DNA of 64,000 nt from JALZKA01 sp963721645 (GTDB taxonomy: Bacteria; Actinomycetota; Thermoleophilia; Solirubrobacterales; 70-9), in contig CAVRJK010000002.1 of assembly GCA_963721645.1 (NCBI GenBank), positions 1,984,001 through 2,048,000 of the forward strand, in the 5' to 3' direction. Below are positions 24,301 through 32,870 of the stretch, in pieces. Under the pieces are notes generated by a model. That model had not been told where the DNA came from, made no database searches, and worked only from the letters and a program-made list of their open reading frames with translations. The translations under genes were made by a program, and so were the position numbers. Numbering within the stretch: position 1 is the first letter of the stretch; each line of letters starts with the position of its first letter.

Positions 24301-24666
24301 TCAGGTAGGTGCGACGGCAAGCGCCTCTAGCGCTGTCTCGCGGTTCGGGTGCACGGGAAGCTCTTCCATCAGCCCCGTCACCTCGAGCACGCGGCGGACC
24401 GGCTCGGCAGTACCGTCGCATGCCACCGCGAAACCACGAGCTGCCTCACCTGCGTGGCGCCGCGCGTCCAGCACAGCGCCGAGGATGGACGAGTCGACAA
24501 AGGTTGCCGGGGAGAGGTCGATGATCAACGCTCTCTCTTCGCCGGCGGCCGCCTCGAACGCCTCGCGGACCTGCGGAACGGTGCCGAGGTCGTGCTCGCC
24601 TTCGAGGACGACTATTTCGATGCCGTCTCCGCCCGATTCCCGGCGGACTTCTCCCACCACGTCCAT
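24301..24666 (-). CDS. STAS-domain anti-sigma factor antagonist
   Basis: A 121-residue single STAS domain like RsbV/SpoIIAA. ATG 24666 was chosen because it gives the normal domain start (MDVVGEVRRESGGDGIEIVV); upstream codons in the frame look non-coding. The phosphorylation region is LSPATFVDSSILGAVLDARR: the family motif is DxSxxxFxDSSGLG, and here the target Ser is in DSSILG. In the unphosphorylated state such proteins bind the RsbW-type kinase and free the sigma factor. Together with the two neighbouring genes it completes a partner-switch module. Confidence 0.88.
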   Translation of the reverse strand: MDVVGEVRRESGGDGIEIVVLEGEHDLGTVPQVREAFEAAAGEERALIIDLSPATFVDSSILGAVLDARRHAGEAARGFAVACDGTAEPVRRVLEVTGLMEELPVHPNRETALEALAVAPT

Positions 24667-24798
24667 GTCGCGAGGATAACCGGAATGGAGGGCACCGCGC
24701 CCTCGCCTCCTGCCGAGGCGGTAGAGCTGTTTCACAAGTTGGACTTACCCGCGTTCGCGGGAGGTCTAACCCCGGCGGCCGAGATACGATCGGCGTGC

Positions 24799-26274
24799 AT
24801 GGCGGATCTCGCGACCAACCTTCTCATCGGTGGCCAAAACGTGGCCGGCGAAGGCGAGGAGATCGCGGTCGAGAATCCTTACTCGGAAGAGACCATCACG
24901 ACCCTCCGAGGCGCATCGCCAGACCAGGTCGACGCGGCCGTTGCCGCGGCTCGCGAGGGCTTTCGCATCTGGGAGTCCACCCCCGCCACCGAGCGCGCCG
25001 ACATGCTCCATGAGGTCGCCGCGAGGCTTCGCGCCCGCACCGACGAGTTGGCCGCACTGATGACCTCCGAGGGCGGGAAGCCCGTCATCGAGAACGCAGA
25101 CGAGGTCGGGTGGTGTGCCGCTGCCTTCGACTACTACGCGGAGATCGGACGCGACTCGGCCGGCCGGGTGATCCCGCCGATCGAGGCCTCGCAGCTCGCG
25201 CTGGTGCTCAAGGACGCGCTCGGCGTGGTCGGCTGCATCGTGCCGTGGAACTACCCGCTGCTTTTGTTGACGTGGAAGCTCGCCCCCGCGCTGGCGGCCG
25301 GCAACTCGGCCGTCTGCAAGCCGTCCGAGGTGACGCCGCTCTCCACGCTTGCGATCGCCGGCGTGTTCGACCATCTGCCTCCGGGCACGGTGAACATCGT
25401 CGCCGGCACGGGCGAGGTCGGGGGTGCAATCTCCTCGCATTCCGGAGTCGACGCTGTCGCGTTCACCGGATCTGTCGAAACGGGGAAGAAGGTGGCTGCG
25501 GCCTGTATCGAGCGCATGGCGCGGGTCAACCTCGAGATGGGCGGCAAGGATCCCTTCATCGTCTGCTCGGACGTTGCCGCCGAGATCGAGGTTGCGGCGC
25601 GCGGCGGAGCCTGGGCGGCCTACCTCAACGCCGGCCAGGTCTGTACGTCGGCGGAACGCTTCTACGTGATGGAGGACATCTATGACGATTACGTCGCCGC
25701 ATTCGTCGAGCACACCAACTCCCTCGTAGTCGGCGATCCGACCGACAAGACGACCGACATAGGCCCGATGGTCTCAGCCCCCCAGCGCGACAAGGTCGTC
25801 GCCCAGGTCGAGGCGGCCGTTGCGGCCGGGGCCGAGGTTCTGACCGGGGGCGATCGGCGAGGACACGAGCACGGGCACTTCTACGCCCCAACGGTGGTTA
25901 CCGGGCTCGCTCCTGAGACCGATCTCCTGCGCCAGGAAACGTTCGGGCCGGTTGCGCCCATCGTGCCCGTGAAGTCGCTTGACGAAGCGATCGAGCTCGC
26001 CAACGGCACGCAGTTCGGCCTCGGCGCGAACATCTACACGCGAGACCTCAAGAACATCCTGCGCTGCATGCGCGAGATCAAGTCGGGGACAGTCTGGTTC
26101 AACGACCCCCTGACCGACAACGACGCGGGCCCGTTCGGCGGCTTCAAGCAGTCCGGCCTGGGCCGCGAGCTCGGCCGCGAGGGCCTCGAGGCGTTCCAGG
26201 AGACCAAGCACGTCCACATCGAGACGGAGCTGGGAATCAAGGACTGGTGGTACCCGTACGGCGACAGCGCCTGA
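24799..26274 (+). CDS. Aldehyde dehydrogenase (betaine/aminobutyraldehyde-like)
   Basis: A 491-residue NAD(P)+ aldehyde dehydrogenase from ATG 24799. The oxyanion Asn lies in VPWNYPLLLLTWK, the nucleotide loop FTGSVETGKKV, base Glu246 (NLEMGGKDPF) and nucleophile Cys282 (NAGQVCTSAERF). The C-terminal signature FGPVAPI, FGGFKQSGLGRELGREGLEA is standard. It resembles betaine-aldehyde and gamma-aminobutyraldehyde dehydrogenases, the step from 4-aminobutanal to GABA in putrescine breakdown, which would suit the neighbouring importers and aminotransferase. Family-level call is sure; substrate is not. A long upstream extension of the frame (from 24349) is antisense to the STAS gene and rejected. 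Confidence 0.88.
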   Translation: MADLATNLLIGGQNVAGEGEEIAVENPYSEETITTLRGASPDQVDAAVAAAREGFRIWESTPATERADMLHEVAARLRARTDELAALMTSEGGKPVIENADEVGWCAAAFDYYAEIGRDSAGRVIPPIEASQLALVLKDALGVVGCIVPWNYPLLLLTWKLAPALAAGNSAVCKPSEVTPLSTLAIAGVFDHLPPGTVNIVAGTGEVGGAISSHSGVDAVAFTGSVETGKKVAAACIERMARVNLEMGGKDPFIVCSDVAAEIEVAARGGAWAAYLNAGQVCTSAERFYVMEDIYDDYVAAFVEHTNSLVVGDPTDKTTDIGPMVSAPQRDKVVAQVEAAVAAGAEVLTGGDRRGHEHGHFYAPTVVTGLAPETDLLRQETFGPVAPIVPVKSLDEAIELANGTQFGLGANIYTRDLKNILRCMREIKSGTVWFNDPLTDNDAGPFGGFKQSGLGRELGREGLEAFQETKHVHIETELGIKDWWYPYGDSA

Positions 26275-26335
26275 AGACCGCCCACCTCGGCCATCACCAC
26301 CACAACAACCCCAGCCCCAGCCACAGCCACCGCCC

Positions 26336-26352
26336 GAGGGGTCAGACCCCTC
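26336..26352. repeat. Dispersed palindromic repeat, single copy
   Basis: GAGGGGTCAGACCCCTC is a perfect 17-bp palindrome (8-1-8) around the GGGGTCAGACCCC core. It lies in the 140-bp gap between the two aldehyde dehydrogenase genes. Only one copy is present here; it is preceded by a C/A-rich tract (26290-26334) of CCAC/CCAG-like units. Confidence 0.8.
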
Positions 26353-26414
26353 ACACAACGCTCACACAGGTTCTTGGACGTTTCGGCACGGCTCAACGCG
26401 TCACAATCGAGGGC

Positions 26415-27896
26415 ATGAGCGAAAGCGCAACCGACACACGCACACTGAGGAACTTCATCGGCGGCGGCTGGGTCGAGGCCGCCGGCTCGGGAACGCTCGA
26501 GGACGTGAACCCCGCCACGGCCGAAGTCGCGGCGCTGGTGCCGTTGTCCGGCGAGGCCGACGTGGACGCGGCGGTCCGCGCGGCGCGCGAGGCCTACCCG
26601 GCGTGGCGAGCGACGCCGCCTCAGAAACGCGCTCGCGCCGTGATGGCCCTCCGCTCGGCGCTCTGGGACAACCATGAAGAGATCGCCCGCCTCGTCACCG
26701 AGGACATGGGCAAGACCCTCGACGATGCGCGGGGCGAGGTTCTGCGTGGGATCGAGTCGACCGAGGCGGCCTGTGGCATCCCCCATCTCCTGAAGGGTGA
26801 GAATCTCGAAGGCGTCGCGACCGGTGTGGACGTAGAGCTCATCCGCCAGCCCGTCGGCGTGTGCGCCGCGATCACGCCCTTCAACTTCCCGGCGATGATC
26901 CCGCTCTGGTTCCTGCCGTACGCGATCGCCTGCGGCAACACCTTCATCCTCAAGCCCTCCGAGCGTGACCCTCGACCCTCCGAGCGGATCATCGAGATCC
27001 TTGCCGGCGTCGACGAGATCCCCGACGGCGTCGTGAACCTCATCCACGGCGCACACGATGCGGTCAACGGCCTCCTGGACCACCCCGACATCAACGCGAT
27101 CTCGTTCGTCGGCCAGGCCTCCACGGCTCGCTACGTCAACGAGCGCTCGGCCGCCACCGGCAAGCGCTGCCAGGCGCTGGGCGGCGCAAAGAACTCGCTC
27201 GTCGTCATGCCCGACGCCGACCTCGACGTGTCGGTGCCCGCGATCATGAGCTCCTCCTTCGGCGCCGCCGGCCAGCGCTGCTTGGCGGGCTCGGTGGCGG
27301 TCGTCGTCGGCGACGCCTCTCGCCAGGACGAGGTCGTTGCCACGCTTCGCGACGCGGCATCTGCGCTGGGCACCGGCCCAGGCGACGAGGAAGGCGTCGA
27401 GGTCTGCCCCCTCGTGGGACCAGAGGCGCGCGAGCGGATCGTCGGTGCGATCGAGAAGGCCATCTCCGACGGGGACGAGCTCGTCCTCGACGGCCGTGAG
27501 GCCGGGCCCGAGGACGGCGGCCCCGCGAAGACGATGATCGGCCCGACAATCGTCGAGGCCTCTGACAATGAGGGCGATCTCGCAAGGGAGGAGCTTTTTG
27601 GCCCCCTCCTGGCGGTTGTGCGCGTGCCCGACCTGGCAGCGGCTCTGGATTTCGTGAACGGCTCGCGCTACGGCAACGCCGGCTCGATCTTCACGACGTC
27701 GGGCGAGGCTGCCCGCACGTACCGCTTCGGCGTCGAGGCGGGGATGATCGGCGTCAACGTCGGCGTGGCCGCGCCCGTCGCGTGGTTCCCGTTTTCGGGC
27801 TGGAAGGACTCGATCGACGGCGACCTCCACGCGAACGGCAATGACGCCGTCGAGTTCTACACACGCAAGAAGGTCGTCACTTCCAGATGGACCTGA
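26415..27896 (+). CDS. mmsA: CoA-acylating methylmalonate-/malonate-semialdehyde dehydrogenase
   Basis: A 493-residue MmsA. Diagnostic features: ITPFNFPAMIPLWFLPYAIA, NTFILKPSERDP, nucleophile Cys289 in AAGQRCLAGS, and ALGGAKNSLVVMPDADL where ordinary ALDHs have the catalytic Glu; its loss is normal in this CoA-dependent subfamily. It converts methylmalonate semialdehyde to propionyl-CoA or malonate semialdehyde to acetyl-CoA with CO2 release. The second reaction would finish beta-alanine catabolism after transamination by the class III aminotransferase at 17-18.4 kb. The C-terminal FPFSGWKDSIDGDLHANG is also typical. Confidence 0.94.
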   Translation: MSESATDTRTLRNFIGGGWVEAAGSGTLEDVNPATAEVAALVPLSGEADVDAAVRAAREAYPAWRATPPQKRARAVMALRSALWDNHEEIARLVTEDMGKTLDDARGEVLRGIESTEAACGIPHLLKGENLEGVATGVDVELIRQPVGVCAAITPFNFPAMIPLWFLPYAIACGNTFILKPSERDPRPSERIIEILAGVDEIPDGVVNLIHGAHDAVNGLLDHPDINAISFVGQASTARYVNERSAATGKRCQALGGAKNSLVVMPDADLDVSVPAIMSSSFGAAGQRCLAGSVAVVVGDASRQDEVVATLRDAASALGTGPGDEEGVEVCPLVGPEARERIVGAIEKAISDGDELVLDGREAGPEDGGPAKTMIGPTIVEASDNEGDLAREELFGPLLAVVRVPDLAAALDFVNGSRYGNAGSIFTTSGEAARTYRFGVEAGMIGVNVGVAAPVAWFPFSGWKDSIDGDLHANGNDAVEFYTRKKVVTSRWT

Positions 27897-27930
27897 TGAG
27901 CGGCGCACGCTGTGAAACGCGCGTGGGCCG

Positions 27931-29547
27931 GTGGCTACCTCGTTGAACCCCGTCGCCGAGAAGCTGGGCGAGCTGGGGCTCCCCCGCCCCGTCTCCGAGC
28001 TGGCAGCTCGCGACTGGGACGTCGTGATCGTGGGCGGCGGCCACAACGGCCTGACCGCCGCCGCCTATCTGGCGCGCGAGGGCAAGAGCGTTCTCGTATT
28101 GGAGCGGCGGGAACGGGTCGGCGGCGCCTGCACCTTGGAGCGGCCCTTCTCCGACGAGCGCTACGTCGTCAGCCCATGCGCTTACGTCGTCGGGGTACTC
28201 GACGACCTCGTGATCTCCGAGCTGGGCCTTCGTGAGCGCGGGGTCGAGATCACCGTTGCCGACCCGGCCCTCTTCATCCCCTTCGAGGATGGAACGGCGT
28301 TCGTCGAGTTCGACGACGAGGAGAAGACGCTCGCCGGCCTTCGCAAGCTCGGTATTTCCGAGAAGGACATCGAAGGGTTCCACGCCTACGGCGAGACGTT
28401 CGACCGCGCTCGCCGAAAGCTCCGCAAGGGTGAGCGGGACGCCTGGGTCGGCGACTCGCCCTCGCGCGCCGAGCTCGAAGAGATGCTGGGCGAGCCCGAG
28501 CTGATCGACCTCGTCTTCGAGGCTTCGATCTCCGACGTGCTCGACGCGCACGTGGAAGACCAGCGGATAAAGGACGCGCTCTACGGCCAGGGGCTCATTG
28601 CCGCCTACGGTGGGCCCAAGGACAAGGGCACAGCGATGATCCACCTGATGCACCACATGGGTGAGCTCGGCCCCGACCGTCCGGGTGCCTGGGGCTACGT
28701 CAAAGGCGGCATGGGCATGGTCTCCTTCGCGATGTGCGACGCCGCGATCGAGGCCGGTGCCGAGGTTGCATGTGGAGTTCCTGTCGGCGCGGTTTTGCCC
28801 GGCGAGGGAGTCGAGCTCGAAGACGGGACGCTCATTCGCGCGCGCACCGTGATCTCGAACGCGGACCCCAAGCGCCTCCTGGGAATGCTCGAGGCCGGCG
28901 GCTCGAACGGAGCCGTTCCTGCCGAGTTCCGCGACCGGCTCGACGCATGGAAGGTCCGAAGCCCGGTGGTCAAGGTGAACGCCGCGCTGACCGAGCTCCC
29001 CCACTGGACTGCGGCCGGCGGAGAAACCTGGCCGGCCGCCGGGACCGTCAACTGCCGCGAAAGTCTGGACGGCGCGCAGGCCGCCTTCGAGGCCTCAGCC
29101 CGCGGCGAGCTGGCCGTCGGCTTCACCGAGATCTACTCGCAGACGGCCGACGACCCAACGGTCGCGCCGCCCGACCGCCACGTCATCTCCGCCTTCTGCC
29201 AGTACGCGCCCGCTGGGAAGACCGTCGAGGACTGGGACGCGGGCCTTCGAGAGGAAGCCGCCGATCAGGTCTTCGGGATGATCGAGCGCTTCGCGCCCGG
29301 ATTTCGCGATCAGGTCGTGGAGTACGAGGTGCTCGGCCCGCCCGACATCGAGGAGCGCATCGGCCTCACGGGCGGCTGCATCTTCCAGGGCGAGTGCTTC
29401 CCCGACCAGATGTGGGAGAACCGGCTCGCCTCACGCACCCCGGTCGAAGGGCTATACCTCTGCGGCGCCGCCACCCACCCGGGCGGCAGCGTCATCGGGC
29501 TGAACGGCCGCAATGCCGCGATGGCCGTCCTCGGTGACCAGGGCTGA
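27931..29547 (+). CDS. FAD-dependent phytoene-desaturase/PYROXD2-like oxidoreductase
   Basis: A 538-residue flavoprotein from GTG 27931. The FAD Rossmann motif VVIVGGGHNGLTAAAYLARE, the second-half VLERRERVGGAC and the C-terminal FAD site CGAATHPGGSVIGLNGRNAA are of the CrtI/PYROXD2 group. Middle regions include GWGYVKGGMGMVS-like WGYVKGGMGMVSFAM and TLIRARTVISNADPKRL. No carotenoid genes are nearby, so a CrtI role is unlikely; many PYROXD2-like members are of unknown function. It starts 34 bases after mmsA and could be the last gene of that unit, oxidising an amine or hydroxyl compound (inference). Confidence 0.85.
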   Translation: MATSLNPVAEKLGELGLPRPVSELAARDWDVVIVGGGHNGLTAAAYLAREGKSVLVLERRERVGGACTLERPFSDERYVVSPCAYVVGVLDDLVISELGLRERGVEITVADPALFIPFEDGTAFVEFDDEEKTLAGLRKLGISEKDIEGFHAYGETFDRARRKLRKGERDAWVGDSPSRAELEEMLGEPELIDLVFEASISDVLDAHVEDQRIKDALYGQGLIAAYGGPKDKGTAMIHLMHHMGELGPDRPGAWGYVKGGMGMVSFAMCDAAIEAGAEVACGVPVGAVLPGEGVELEDGTLIRARTVISNADPKRLLGMLEAGGSNGAVPAEFRDRLDAWKVRSPVVKVNAALTELPHWTAAGGETWPAAGTVNCRESLDGAQAAFEASARGELAVGFTEIYSQTADDPTVAPPDRHVISAFCQYAPAGKTVEDWDAGLREEAADQVFGMIERFAPGFRDQVVEYEVLGPPDIEERIGLTGGCIFQGECFPDQMWENRLASRTPVEGLYLCGAATHPGGSVIGLNGRNAAMAVLGDQG

Positions 29548-29628
29548 GGCGCATCAAACCTGATGCCAGCGCGAGACGCGCAGCCGGGCGAGGCGCAAGA
29601 CGCCCGCCCCGACTCTAGACTCGTTGAC

Positions 29629-30642
29629 ATGGAGTTCGTGGGGGTAGCACTGCGCGCCGCCGGCGCCGTCGCCGCTTCGATAGTCGTGGGCTCCGTCTTT
29701 TGGGCGTCTACCGCGGTTGCCGCGAATACCGTGCCATCCGCCCCCCGTTCCGTCGAGGCGCGCCCAGGGCCCGCTGCGGTTGTAGTCACGTGGCGATCCC
29801 CCCGGTCAGATGGCGGATCGCGGGTGGACGGCTACAAGGTCGTCCGCTCAGCGGCTGGCATTCCCAAGAAGGTGACCAGCGTTTCCGCCCGAAAGCGGTC
29901 CCTGGCACTTCGCGGGCTTGTTCCCGGTAAGGCGTACGCCTTCGAAGTGCTGGCCCACAACTCACATGGCTGGGGAAAGGGCAGTTCAGCTGAGAACGCG
30001 AAGCCGCTCGCGGAATCGGGCTTCGGCACGATCACTGGGAGGTGCGGCGTGGTTGCGCCTCGCCTTGGTGAGGCGACTTCCTCGTTCTTCGAGAATCGGT
30101 TCGACTTCGGGGACGACTGGCATCTAGAAAGGGGAAAGCTGACCGAAGGGGGGCAAAGGATTTTCGACTCGTCAGATGTCGGAGGTAGTTCGACCGAGAG
30201 CGAGATAATGGCCTACGAGGCACTCGACCGCTGCGAGTCGGCTTTGCTGCTCAAGACAACGTCGGAAGTCGTATACGAGGCAAGCGGGGGCAACGCCACC
30301 ACTGACTTCCTGGTCGAGATCGCCGGCAGCAAGGTGGGCGTCACTGTCACTCGCGCGTTCAGGCCACCTTCACTGGTCTTCTCACAGGCAGACGCTGACG
30401 AGATCGTCGCCGACAAGCTTGCAGACATTCAGGAGTCCTCGCAAAGGGTTTCGGACGCAGATGCTTGGGTGAAACAGGTGCTGCTCGTCCTGGCGGTGGA
30501 TGACGCGCACGCCGACAAGATCGAGACCGCCTGGCACCAGGCGAGCACGGAGCTCAAGGGGGACACCTTGCTCTACCTGTTCACAACCGACGGTGCCGAC
30601 GGATTCATCTACTGCAATCCCGATGCGGCCGCGTGTCAGTGA
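29629..30642 (+). CDS. Secreted protein, FN3 domain plus unknown C-terminal domain
   Basis: A 337-residue protein from ATG 29629. Residues 1-32 are a signal peptide (ending STAVAAN). Residues 35-125 are a fibronectin type III domain (PSAPRSVEARPGPAAVVVTW, VDGYKVVRS, KAYAFEVLAHNSHGWG). The C-terminal part (about 190-335) is a separate globular domain that I cannot name: ATTDFLVEIAGSKVGVTVTR, DEIVADKLADIQESS, AWVKQVLLVLAVDDAHADKI, DTLLYLFTTDGADGF. A beta-beta core with D then VxV spacing faintly recalls PD-(D/E)XK nuclease folds, but the catalytic Lys is not evident. It is a stand-alone gene with a convergent neighbour. Function unknown. Confidence 0.72.
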   Translation: MEFVGVALRAAGAVAASIVVGSVFWASTAVAANTVPSAPRSVEARPGPAAVVVTWRSPRSDGGSRVDGYKVVRSAAGIPKKVTSVSARKRSLALRGLVPGKAYAFEVLAHNSHGWGKGSSAENAKPLAESGFGTITGRCGVVAPRLGEATSSFFENRFDFGDDWHLERGKLTEGGQRIFDSSDVGGSSTESEIMAYEALDRCESALLLKTTSEVVYEASGGNATTDFLVEIAGSKVGVTVTRAFRPPSLVFSQADADEIVADKLADIQESSQRVSDADAWVKQVLLVLAVDDAHADKIETAWHQASTELKGDTLLYLFTTDGADGFIYCNPDAAACQ

Positions 30643-30699
30643 TCGTCGCAGCGCGAACGCGACTCAGAGCGGCCGACCGCTGAGGACGCGAGCGGGCGG

Positions 30700-31053
30700 T
30701 TAGCTCCTGCGCTTCTTCCTGACCTTCAAGGACATGTCCATGTCCTCGTGGAGGATGCAGCCGAGCGTGTACCTGCCCGCCTTCCTGAACTTGTGAGCAA
30801 AGACGAAGCCGGTCTCGTCGGTGTTGTCTGACTCGAAGTACTTGCCGGGTCCCGACTCCTTGAAGACGTTGTGCGGGTCCTCGCCGACCCATGTGAACTT
30901 GAGCGTCGTGTTCTGCTTGATCGTCATCGAGACCGGGTCGAAGAAGTCGTCGCCGACGTTCACGGTCTTCGTCCCCCGACCCTGAGCTGACGACCCCGCA
31001 AAAAGGACTCCCGCGAGGCCGACGGCAATGGCAGTGGTGATCGCGCGGCGCAT
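30700..31053 (-). CDS. Secreted cupredoxin (plastocyanin-like)
   Basis: A 117-residue exported blue-copper protein. ATG 31053 is preferred over GTG 31074 because AGGGAGG lies eight bases before it. Signal peptide residues 1-24 (MRRAITTAIAVGLAGVLFAG). Type 1 copper ligands: His61 (GEDPHNVFK), Cys99, His102 and a Met at 105 or 107 (LGCILHEDMDM). No lipobox, and the C-terminus is basic (KVRKKRRS). It lies 18 bases downstream of the large copper protein gene in the same operon and could pass electrons to or from it (inference). Confidence 0.86.
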   Translation of the reverse strand: MRRAITTAIAVGLAGVLFAGSSAQGRGTKTVNVGDDFFDPVSMTIKQNTTLKFTWVGEDPHNVFKESGPGKYFESDNTDETGFVFAHKFRKAGRYTLGCILHEDMDMSLKVRKKRRS

Positions 31054-31070
31054 GGTCCCTGCCTCCCTGG

Positions 31071-32795
31071 TCACTTTCTCTTCGGCTTCTTGACCCGGAC
31101 CGACCCGCGCATGAACGGGTGGATCCGGCAGAAGTACGTGTAGGTCTTGCCCTCCTTGGGGAGTCCGGGGGTCGAGTAACGATTTGTCCCCGTTGTGACG
31201 CCGGTGTTGAAGAGGTGGCCGTAGCCCAACTGGCCCGAGTCGAATTTGACCGGCCCGTCGGCGAGCGGGTAGCCGATACCCGAGCCGCGATTACAGGGCG
31301 CCTTGCACGACGTGACGCTGTGCCACGCCTGGGAAATATCGGCCTGGCCCTCCACTGCGTCCATGTTCGTGAAGAGGATCGGCTTGTTCGCCTTGACCAG
31401 CGGGGGGCGCATCGGCGTCGACGGGAAGTTCTGGAACGCCGAGTAGCCGCCGAGCTCGTACTTGAACCCGTCGATGTCGATCCCGGAAGGCTTGACCTTC
31501 CCCTTGCTCTTCAGCTTTCGCGGATCGGCCAGCCCAAGGTCCGTGTTCGCCTCGGCGTCGATGTTCTCGAGCAGGCGGCCGTGGGTGAGGATGCCGCCCG
31601 CGTCGTACATCGCGGCGACCTCCGTCGCGTCGTCAAAGGGATCCTTTGCAGCCGGGTCGTCGGCCTCGGAAACCGCCAGCGGAAGAATCCCCATCGACTC
31701 GTACCAGGAGGCGTTCTCGACGTCATATGTCGTGTCGATCGACAGGGTGTCGCCGGCCTCGACCGAGATGCGCCACTCCGGCCGGGTCGCCTTCATGCTC
31801 ACGTCCCAGCTCACGGCGCCGGCCGGCTCGTAATAGAAGGCGTCTGAGTGAAAGAGGGGCTTGACCTCGGAAGGATCGTCGCCATCGACTGTGCCCGCGT
31901 CGGGACCGTCGCGGGCGACCTCGAGGTCGACGCTGGTCCCGCCGGGGTGTAGGTGCCCCGCTCCGAAGACCAGGGTGCGGCCACCTGAGGGAACAGTCCA
32001 CTCCGCCTCCTCGGAGACCTTTTCCTTCTCCTCGAACCCAGGGTCCCCGGCAACGGTGTTCTCGACGTCGTCGGGGAAGACGAACTCGCCGTCGCCGTCC
32101 TCGTCGAAGCCCCTCTCGGCGTCGAACACCGGGTAGACGTCCGCAAAGTCATCCGGTCCCTGGATCGCACCCGGGTTGATCCCGGCGACGTCGAGCCATT
32201 CGACGACAGCCTCGCTGATGACCGCGCCCGACGTGCTGCTCACGGGTACCCAGTCGATCTCCCATGTGAGGTAGACCTGCCGACCGCCCTCGGCGGTGAG
32301 ATTGTGGATCATGTCGTTCAAGATCCAGTTCTCGTTGCCGTTCGCCTTGATTCCGTAGCCCTCCGGGAGCATGACCTCGGTCTTCTCCTCGCCAGACGCG
32401 AACGTGGGCCTACCGCTCTTTATCCAGACGACGTGGTGAAGGTGGAGGTCGTAGACGCTGGGCGTGACGAGGCCCGATTCGGTGATCTCGACCATGCTCG
32501 GCTTGAAGCGCGTGATGTAGCCGGGGTCGCTCGACGAGAACGGGTCCGCGACCCCGGGGCCGGAGACCTTCTCCGGGTTCGGGCACGTCTTCGTGCCGCC
32601 GAAGTTGTTGAGATTCTGACCGGGGTTGATGGTGAGCGCCGGGGTGCGGCACTCATACGTGGTCGCGTCCGCGTACTCGGCCTTCTCGAGCATCTCGACC
32701 TCTTGGGCAGCGGCGGGCGACGGCAGCACGAAAAGACACGCCACGCTGATGCCCAAAGCGATCAGGCCCCGCCGGATCAATGGATTCCCTTCCAC
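31071..32795 (-). CDS. Secreted copper protein: PHM-like region fused to C-terminal cupredoxin
   Basis: A 574-residue exported protein; signal peptide 1-30 (ending SPAAAQ). The central part carries, in order, all ligand types of a peptidylglycine monooxygenase-like dicopper core: His-His in YDLHLHHVVW (about residue 120), His in NDMIHNL (about 161), HxH in GAGHLHPGG (about 281) and Met in WYESMGILPL (about 366). Residues about 430-570 form a cupredoxin: His in QAWHSVTS (about 491) and YFCRIHPFMRG (Cys, His, Met about 553-559). The N-terminal part also resembles plant SURNod19 proteins. Reaction and substrate unknown; oxygenase activity is inference from ligands. A second, free cupredoxin is encoded just downstream. 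Confidence 0.75.
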   Translation of the reverse strand: MEGNPLIRRGLIALGISVACLFVLPSPAAAQEVEMLEKAEYADATTYECRTPALTINPGQNLNNFGGTKTCPNPEKVSGPGVADPFSSSDPGYITRFKPSMVEITESGLVTPSVYDLHLHHVVWIKSGRPTFASGEEKTEVMLPEGYGIKANGNENWILNDMIHNLTAEGGRQVYLTWEIDWVPVSSTSGAVISEAVVEWLDVAGINPGAIQGPDDFADVYPVFDAERGFDEDGDGEFVFPDDVENTVAGDPGFEEKEKVSEEAEWTVPSGGRTLVFGAGHLHPGGTSVDLEVARDGPDAGTVDGDDPSEVKPLFHSDAFYYEPAGAVSWDVSMKATRPEWRISVEAGDTLSIDTTYDVENASWYESMGILPLAVSEADDPAAKDPFDDATEVAAMYDAGGILTHGRLLENIDAEANTDLGLADPRKLKSKGKVKPSGIDIDGFKYELGGYSAFQNFPSTPMRPPLVKANKPILFTNMDAVEGQADISQAWHSVTSCKAPCNRGSGIGYPLADGPVKFDSGQLGYGHLFNTGVTTGTNRYSTPGLPKEGKTYTYFCRIHPFMRGSVRVKKPKRK

Positions 32796-32870
32796 CCGAC
32801 ACGGATGCTACCGGGGAGTCTGAGAAGCCTTCAGGACGCTTGGCCAATGTCGTGCCATGATCGGCGTCGA

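Noticed and set aside
24349..24798. Upstream in-frame extension of the aldehyde dehydrogenase gene
   Set aside because: It runs antisense through the STAS gene, and the residues are not like any ALDH N-terminus; ATG 24799 fits the family.
26034..28046. 670-codon minus-strand frame over mmsA
   Set aside because: Antisense shadow of a well-conserved enzyme; no recognisable domain.
27931..29547. Carotenoid biosynthesis role (CrtI)
   Set aside because: The fold fits, but no phytoene synthase or other carotenoid gene is near, and the PYROXD2-like pattern is closer.
30663..30684. CTCAG/CTGAG hairpin between the FN3 gene and the cupredoxin gene
   Set aside because: Interrupted stem with a 2-base bulge and no T run; not enough for a terminator call.
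32304..32870. Open frame joined to the alpha/beta hydrolase
   Set aside because: Antisense to the PHM-like gene; ATG 32871 starts a normal hydrolase.
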